Below are positions 60,705 to 64,000 of a stretch of DNA of 64,000 bases, piece after piece. Source of the stretch: Halobacillus ihumii (lineage in GTDB: Bacteria; Bacillota; Bacilli; Bacillales; Halobacillaceae); contig NZ_CACVAO010000001.1 of NCBI RefSeq assembly GCF_902726645.1, forward strand, positions 1,178,001-1,242,000. The letters are read 5' to 3'. Under the pieces are notes generated by a model, which did not search any database, was not told where the DNA came from, and was given only the letters and a program-made list of their open reading frames with translations. Both the position numbers and the translations under genes were made by a program. Each line of letters starts with the position of its first letter. Position 1 is the first letter of the stretch.

Positions 60705-61550
60705 TCAATTGCCCAAGCCTACTTGTTGCTCGCTCCAGTTCCATAATTTTTCTGCCATTTCTTTGCTTTGTGCTTTTGCCGGTAAAGAGTTGGTTTTCTT
60801 TTTATAAAAATATTCACCGCTTATATGTTTCACTTCCGGGCTTGTGGCTAAATAAACTGCCGTCTCTGCTCCTTCTGCCGGAGTGAGAAAAAATGGCCTT
60901 AACAGAGCATGGATTGTTTTACCAAACCCTGTTTTTCTATTGACACCAAGACTCGTTCCAACAGCACCAGGATGAAGGCAGTTCGCTGTTACATTTGTGT
61001 CTTTTAATTGATCTGCCATTTCTTTTGTAAATAAAATGTTGGCCAGTTTGGATTGTGCGTATCCCTTCCATACACTAAAACGATTTGAAAGATGAGGGTC
61101 ATCAAAATGAATGCGTCCAGCCTTATAAGCTCCCGAAGATACCACAACAATTCTCCCTTCTGAGGCCGACTTTAATGAATCAAGCAGCAGGTTGGTCAAC
61201 AAAAAATGTCCAAGATGATTTACTCCCATCATCGATTCAAACCCATCCGAAGTAGTTTCCCGCTTCAGCGACACAACACCCGCATTGTTAATCAGGACAT
61301 CCAGCTGACAGTAACGTTCCAAAAAAGTATTCGCAAATGCCCGGATGCTCGCCAATGAACCCAAATCACAGATCATCAACTCAATGTGGTCGGTGCCGCT
61401 CTCTGTCTTAGCCTTTTGCAATGCATCTTCTCCACGTTCAGGGTTTCGGCAAACCATAATAACCTGGAACCCTTTCTTAGCCATGGCCACGGTTGTGGCT
61501 AGCCCCATTCCTGAATTTGCACCAGTAATTATGGCGATTTTGTCCTGCAT
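60705..61550 (-). CDS. Short-chain dehydrogenase/reductase
   Basis: A cytoplasmic NAD(P)-dependent oxidoreductase of 281 residues. The cofactor motif TGANSGMGLATTVAM (about 9-23), NNAGVVSLKRE (about 87-97), catalytic Ser in VVVSSGAYKAG and Y-x-x-x-K in YAQSKLANILF are all present. It resembles retinol dehydrogenase/WW-domain oxidoreductase-like SDRs, whose substrates in bacteria are unknown. RBS GAGGAGGG precedes the ATG. A small membrane gene lies just upstream on the same strand. Confidence 0.85.
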   Translation of the reverse strand: MQDKIAIITGANSGMGLATTVAMAKKGFQVIMVCRNPERGEDALQKAKTESGTDHIELMICDLGSLASIRAFANTFLERYCQLDVLINNAGVVSLKRETTSDGFESMMGVNHLGHFLLTNLLLDSLKSASEGRIVVVSSGAYKAGRIHFDDPHLSNRFSVWKGYAQSKLANILFTKEMADQLKDTNVTANCLHPGAVGTSLGVNRKTGFGKTIHALLRPFFLTPAEGAETAVYLATSPEVKHISGEYFYKKKTNSLPAKAQSKEMAEKLWNWSEQQVGLGN

Positions 61551-61601
61551 GATCTATCCCTCCTCTAAAAAATGACACCACGGTCAATGCCTGCATAGTA
61601 T

Positions 61602-61853
61602 TTATTTCTTCAATAGGTCCCTTGCCAAAAGGCAAACCAGTACAAAAATAATGAAGAACATAGAAATCCAAAAAGGGACAAATTTTAACAACCAAAACGA
61701 AACAGTGATCGTTGCAACCCCTAAGTAACCTATCATTTCTTCATGTTCCCAATCTTTCCGGTGAAGAAAAACATGAATATAACCAATGGGCGGCGTAACA
61801 AAACATAAAATATAGATCCACCCTTTCTTCAAATACCACGGCTTTTTTTGCAT
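61602..61853 (-). CDS. Small membrane protein
   Basis: An 83-residue protein with two to three membrane helices (WIYILCFVTPPIGYIHVFL, MIGYLGVATITVSFWLLKFV, MFFIIFVLVCLLA) and basic ends. Not recognised as a named family. The RBS is weak (GGTGA). It sits about 50 nt before the SDR gene on the same strand and may share its transcript. Confidence 0.6.
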   Translation of the reverse strand: MQKKPWYLKKGWIYILCFVTPPIGYIHVFLHRKDWEHEEMIGYLGVATITVSFWLLKFVPFWISMFFIIFVLVCLLARDLLKK

Positions 61854-61973
61854 TGTATGTATTCACCACAGCTTACCTATAAGTATATAAAGATCATCTC
61901 AAAAAACAGCTTAGTGATCCATGTGAAAGTTGAAATATTATAATTACCCCTCACTAAGACTGCATCAAAAATA

Positions 61974-62013
61974 AAGGAGAATCCAATAGACAGGACTATT
62001 AAGGATTCTCCTT
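61974..62013 (-). terminator. Terminator after YdeI-like gene
   Basis: AAGGAGAATCC (61974-61984) pairs perfectly with GGATTCTCCTT (62003-62013). TATTTTTG follows on the minus strand. Confidence 0.75.
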
Positions 62014-62023
62014 ATCCTATATA

Positions 62024-62617
62024 CTAATCGTTTAATCCCTTTCCATCGAGAATGTGCGGCATATATTTTTCAACTCTTGACTCTCGAGTTTGGGGTTTTT
62101 TGGCTTTAGAAAAATAAAGAATGTAGGCTCTTTGCCGTCCAGGCGTCAATTCTTCGAAGGCCGTTTTCAAGGCAGGGACCTCGTCGAATTTAGCTTGAAG
62201 TTCTTCAGGAATAGTGAATTTTTTATCCTTTTTAGGAACTTCCAACCCGGCTTTTTCAACTTCAATCGCTTCATTAATATATTCTTTTAAGATGGCTTCC
62301 TTTTCCACTATTTCTTGCATATTGGTGAACCGAATCTGGCGCGCCGACTGTACATTCTCCGTTTGTTGGATTAAAATTCCTTGAGAATCCCGTAATAAAG
62401 CACCTTTGTGAAACAGAAACGCACAATATTCCTTAAAGCCGTGAATTAGAACTATGTTTTTTCCATCAAGGGTGTAACAAGGATGGCCCCACTTAAATTC
62501 TTCGGTCAGCTCATCACAATCAAGAGCGATATTTCGCATCTTCTCAAATTCTTCCTGCCATTTGGCAGCCTTTTTTAAATAGTCATCTACCTTAGGATTC
62601 ATTTTACTATGTGTCAT
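62024..62617 (-). CDS. YdeI/OmpD-associated-like protein with DUF1801 N-domain
   Basis: A cytoplasmic protein of 197 residues. The N-terminal half is DUF1801-like (ECDELTEEFKWGHPCYT-type region, HGFKEYCAFLFHKGALL). The C-terminal half (about 125-197) is the YdeI helical domain (FTIPEELQAKFDEVPALKTAFEELTPGRQRAYILYF). YdeI of Bacillus has the same arrangement; function unknown. ATG 62617 was chosen since AAGGGG lies 8 nt upstream. Confidence 0.82.
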   Translation of the reverse strand: MTHSKMNPKVDDYLKKAAKWQEEFEKMRNIALDCDELTEEFKWGHPCYTLDGKNIVLIHGFKEYCAFLFHKGALLRDSQGILIQQTENVQSARQIRFTNMQEIVEKEAILKEYINEAIEVEKAGLEVPKKDKKFTIPEELQAKFDEVPALKTAFEELTPGRQRAYILYFSKAKKPQTRESRVEKYMPHILDGKGLND

Positions 62618-62784
62618 TAAGAACACCCCTTTTATTTTTCACGATTATCCGACAGTGATCATTCTCTAATTATTTCGGCTTCTTTTTAAAAATATCCTGC
62701 CCACCTTCAGCAGAAAGGCACTCCAGATGGAAATTCAGCGCTAATACTTTTTACAGAAAAGTGCCCGTGTCTTTAATTAAGAGG

Positions 62785-62952
62785 CTAAGAAAAAATGATA
62801 TTTACTATGACTAAACCTATTAGAGAAAAGCTATACAATGACCAAGCAATTCTTCTATTAACTTTTGGTACCTCTTTGTTTCTTAGCACCTTAACAAATT
62901 TATAGGTTAGAAATACCAATGCTAGAATTGAAACTAAAATCAATTCATTCAT
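62785..62952 (-). CDS. 55-residue two-helix membrane protein
   Basis: The frame starts MNELILVSILALVFLTYKFV and ends IVNIIFS. Two membrane helices (about 4-20 and 38-54) are joined by a basic loop (KVLRNKEVPKVNRR). TTGGAGG lies 9 nt before the ATG. The RBS and protein-like composition support a real small gene. No family recognised. Confidence 0.6.
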   Translation of the reverse strand: MNELILVSILALVFLTYKFVKVLRNKEVPKVNRRIAWSLYSFSLIGLVIVNIIFS

Positions 62953-63062
62953 CTTATTTTACCTCCAACATATCCAACAATTGTGTTCCACTTCCATAGT
63001 TTCCTACAAACACATACACTATAGGCTTGGTCTCTATTATTGTTTCACCGATCCTGGCATAG

Positions 63063-63437
63063 TTATCCGTTACCTTTTCTTCCCAGCGTTAACGCCCCAA
63101 CAATCAGTGGAAGTTGCAGAGGTAAACGCAGCCATAGGATCCAAGGATTCGCTTCTTCTCCGGGCCGGAATGATATCCTTCTCACAGCCATATACACATT
63201 TGCTGGAAAAACAGCGGTCATAAAAAGTGCTAAGAGTTTTCCGGTGATATCTTGTCCTTTTTTCACCCAGAGCAAGACAGAAAAAATCATTTCAAAAATA
63301 CCTGAGACTAGTACGATAGTTCGTCGTAAGGGAAGTGTTTCCGGAACACTCCTACGGAAACTTTGTTCATGGGTAAAATGCAAGACACCCGCTCCAAATA
63401 AGAGGATCGAATATAGTGATCGTAAAAATAACTTCAT
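63063..63437 (-). CDS. DoxX-family membrane protein
   Basis: A 124-residue membrane protein with four helices. The motif GAGVLHFTHEQSFRRSVPETLP followed by VLVSGIFEMIFSVLL is typical of the DoxX family. DoxX-type proteins are linked to quinone or thiosulfate metabolism and stress; here no partner is visible. RBS AAGGGTG precedes the ATG. Confidence 0.75.
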   Translation of the reverse strand: MKLFLRSLYSILLFGAGVLHFTHEQSFRRSVPETLPLRRTIVLVSGIFEMIFSVLLWVKKGQDITGKLLALFMTAVFPANVYMAVRRISFRPGEEANPWILWLRLPLQLPLIVGALTLGRKGNG

Positions 63438-63548
63438 ATGTACGCACCCTTTTCATTTACAATTTATTACTCCTGTTACTTCGGAAGACCACCTGTCTGC
63501 TGTAACTCTTCAATGGTCTACATACATCTTTATAAATTAATCCCCACA

Positions 63549-64000
63549 TTAAGCCATGATCATAATAAATGTGATAAAGAAAAAGATATTGAGTAGAATG
63601 AGCCCCCATTCCTTCCACCCTTTTACCCAGAAAGCACTAATAAAGCCAATCAATGGGCTTAGGAACAGTATCACTATCCAAAGAAAACCAATCCACCCGC
63701 TAATATAAGAGTGAAGAAAGAAGATACTCAAATAAGTAATTAAAAACAGGGCAGTGAAAAACAAAGAGACATGAAAGCTTTTTAAGATTCTGCCTGCCCA
63801 GTTTCTAGCTACCCGTAAATGAAATTCCTGCTCATCCTCTTCAAATAGGCAGCGATTTATTACAAATGCCTTTATTAATTTTCTAGTTGATTTAGTTGAA
63901 CCTGGTACTGGCCCTTTGGTAAGATCTTCATTCAGTTGATGAGAATCAATAAAGGTTTGTCGTGCTCGTCTCATTAAGTTTTGGATGTCTTCAAATACAT
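63549..64000 (-). CDS. Membrane protein, 5' end outside window
   Basis: The frame is open through the right edge: before the first in-window ATG (63974) it reads VFEDIQNL, which looks coding, so the start lies beyond the window. At least 150 residues: a charged N-terminal part (HQLNEDLTKGPVPGS), then three hydrophobic segments (SLFFTALFLITYLSIFFL; IGFLWIVILFLSPLIGFI; LILLNIFFFITFIMIMA). Family not recognised. Confidence 0.6.
   Translation of the reverse strand, partial: VFEDIQNLMRRARQTFIDSHQLNEDLTKGPVPGSTKSTRKLIKAFVINRCLFEEDEQEFHLRVARNWAGRILKSFHVSLFFTALFLITYLSIFFLHSYISGWIGFLWIVILFLSPLIGFISAFWVKGWKEWGLILLNIFFFITFIMIMA

Overview
This 64 kb window looks like the chromosome of a low-GC, Gram-positive, spore-former-type Bacillaceae, probably a salt-tolerant genus near Halobacillus. 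That placement is inferred. It rests on strong AGGAGG-type ribosome binding sites, frequent TTG starts, A/T-rich intergenic regions with intrinsic terminators, class D sortase, SipW/CalY, GltC and CcpA-type operators, and several strongly acidic secreted proteins. No rRNA, tRNA or CRISPR array was recognised.

Layout. 1-1.1 kb: the end of a membrane-protein operon carrying a miniature M50-like (HELGH) protease. 1.1-5.2 kb: a ManR/ManP-type PTS regulator and permease pair. 5.4-8.2 kb: cell-surface genes, namely an acidic lipoprotein, a double-Excalibur LPNTS protein, its probable class D sortase, and an SRPBCC protein. 8.2-11.4 kb: a large secreted GH97 glycosidase with a LacI/MalR-like operator upstream. 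11.8-15.4 kb: an aldo/keto reductase, a GAF-STAS stressosome-like protein, a small gene with a broken frame, and a NERD nuclease-domain protein. 15.4-21.9 kb: a complete galactitol PTS operon (regulator, IIA, IIB, IIC, two Zn dehydrogenases and a small membrane protein) with a cre-like site in its promoter region. 22-26.6 kb: thioesterase, LysR, GNAT, VOC and glycosyltransferase genes. 26.7-28.3 kb: a stand-alone TnpB element of IS200/IS605 type with a probable omega RNA end. 28.3-30.4 kb: a tapA-like/sipW/calY biofilm-fibre operon whose first gene appears to start with ATT.

31-34.8 kb: a TerC-family protein, a tandem-duplicated AhpD/CMD protein, and flavohaemoglobin hmp behind an NsrR-like dyad. 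35-36.4 kb: an IS3-family element with a clear -1 frameshift signal, sitting inside an array of degenerate ~21-nt repeats. 36.8-40.3 kb: pyruvate phosphate dikinase and its regulatory protein, a gluconeogenic switch. 41-46.2 kb: a hydroxyacid dehydrogenase, a GltC-like regulator divergent from NADP-glutamate dehydrogenase, and a Cys/Met-metabolism PLP enzyme. 46.3-50.9 kb: a Fur-box-preceded siderophore-type acyltransferase with an esterase, a secreted pyroglutamyl-peptidase-like protein that has Ser where the catalytic Cys should be, an aldo/keto reductase, and a lipoyl-like protein. 51-64 kb: accessory genes, including PepSY, a coiled-coil protein with 36-residue repeats, orphan cobT, VOC/DUF1801, APH-like kinase, GNATs, PdxH-like oxidase, D-Ala-D-Ala ligase, SDR, DoxX and several small membrane proteins.

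Five short genes not obvious from long reading frames were found by eye: a 52-aa membrane protein in the galactitol operon, 56-aa and 55-aa membrane proteins on the right side, an 8-codon leader before the terC-type gene, and a 55-codon frame before the sipW operon. The last two are only candidates. No single large novel defence or biosynthetic system was found. The most unusual items are the mini-protease operon, the AUU start, the split 21-nt repeat array, the GltC-gdhA pairing and the Cys-to-Ser peptidase homologue.
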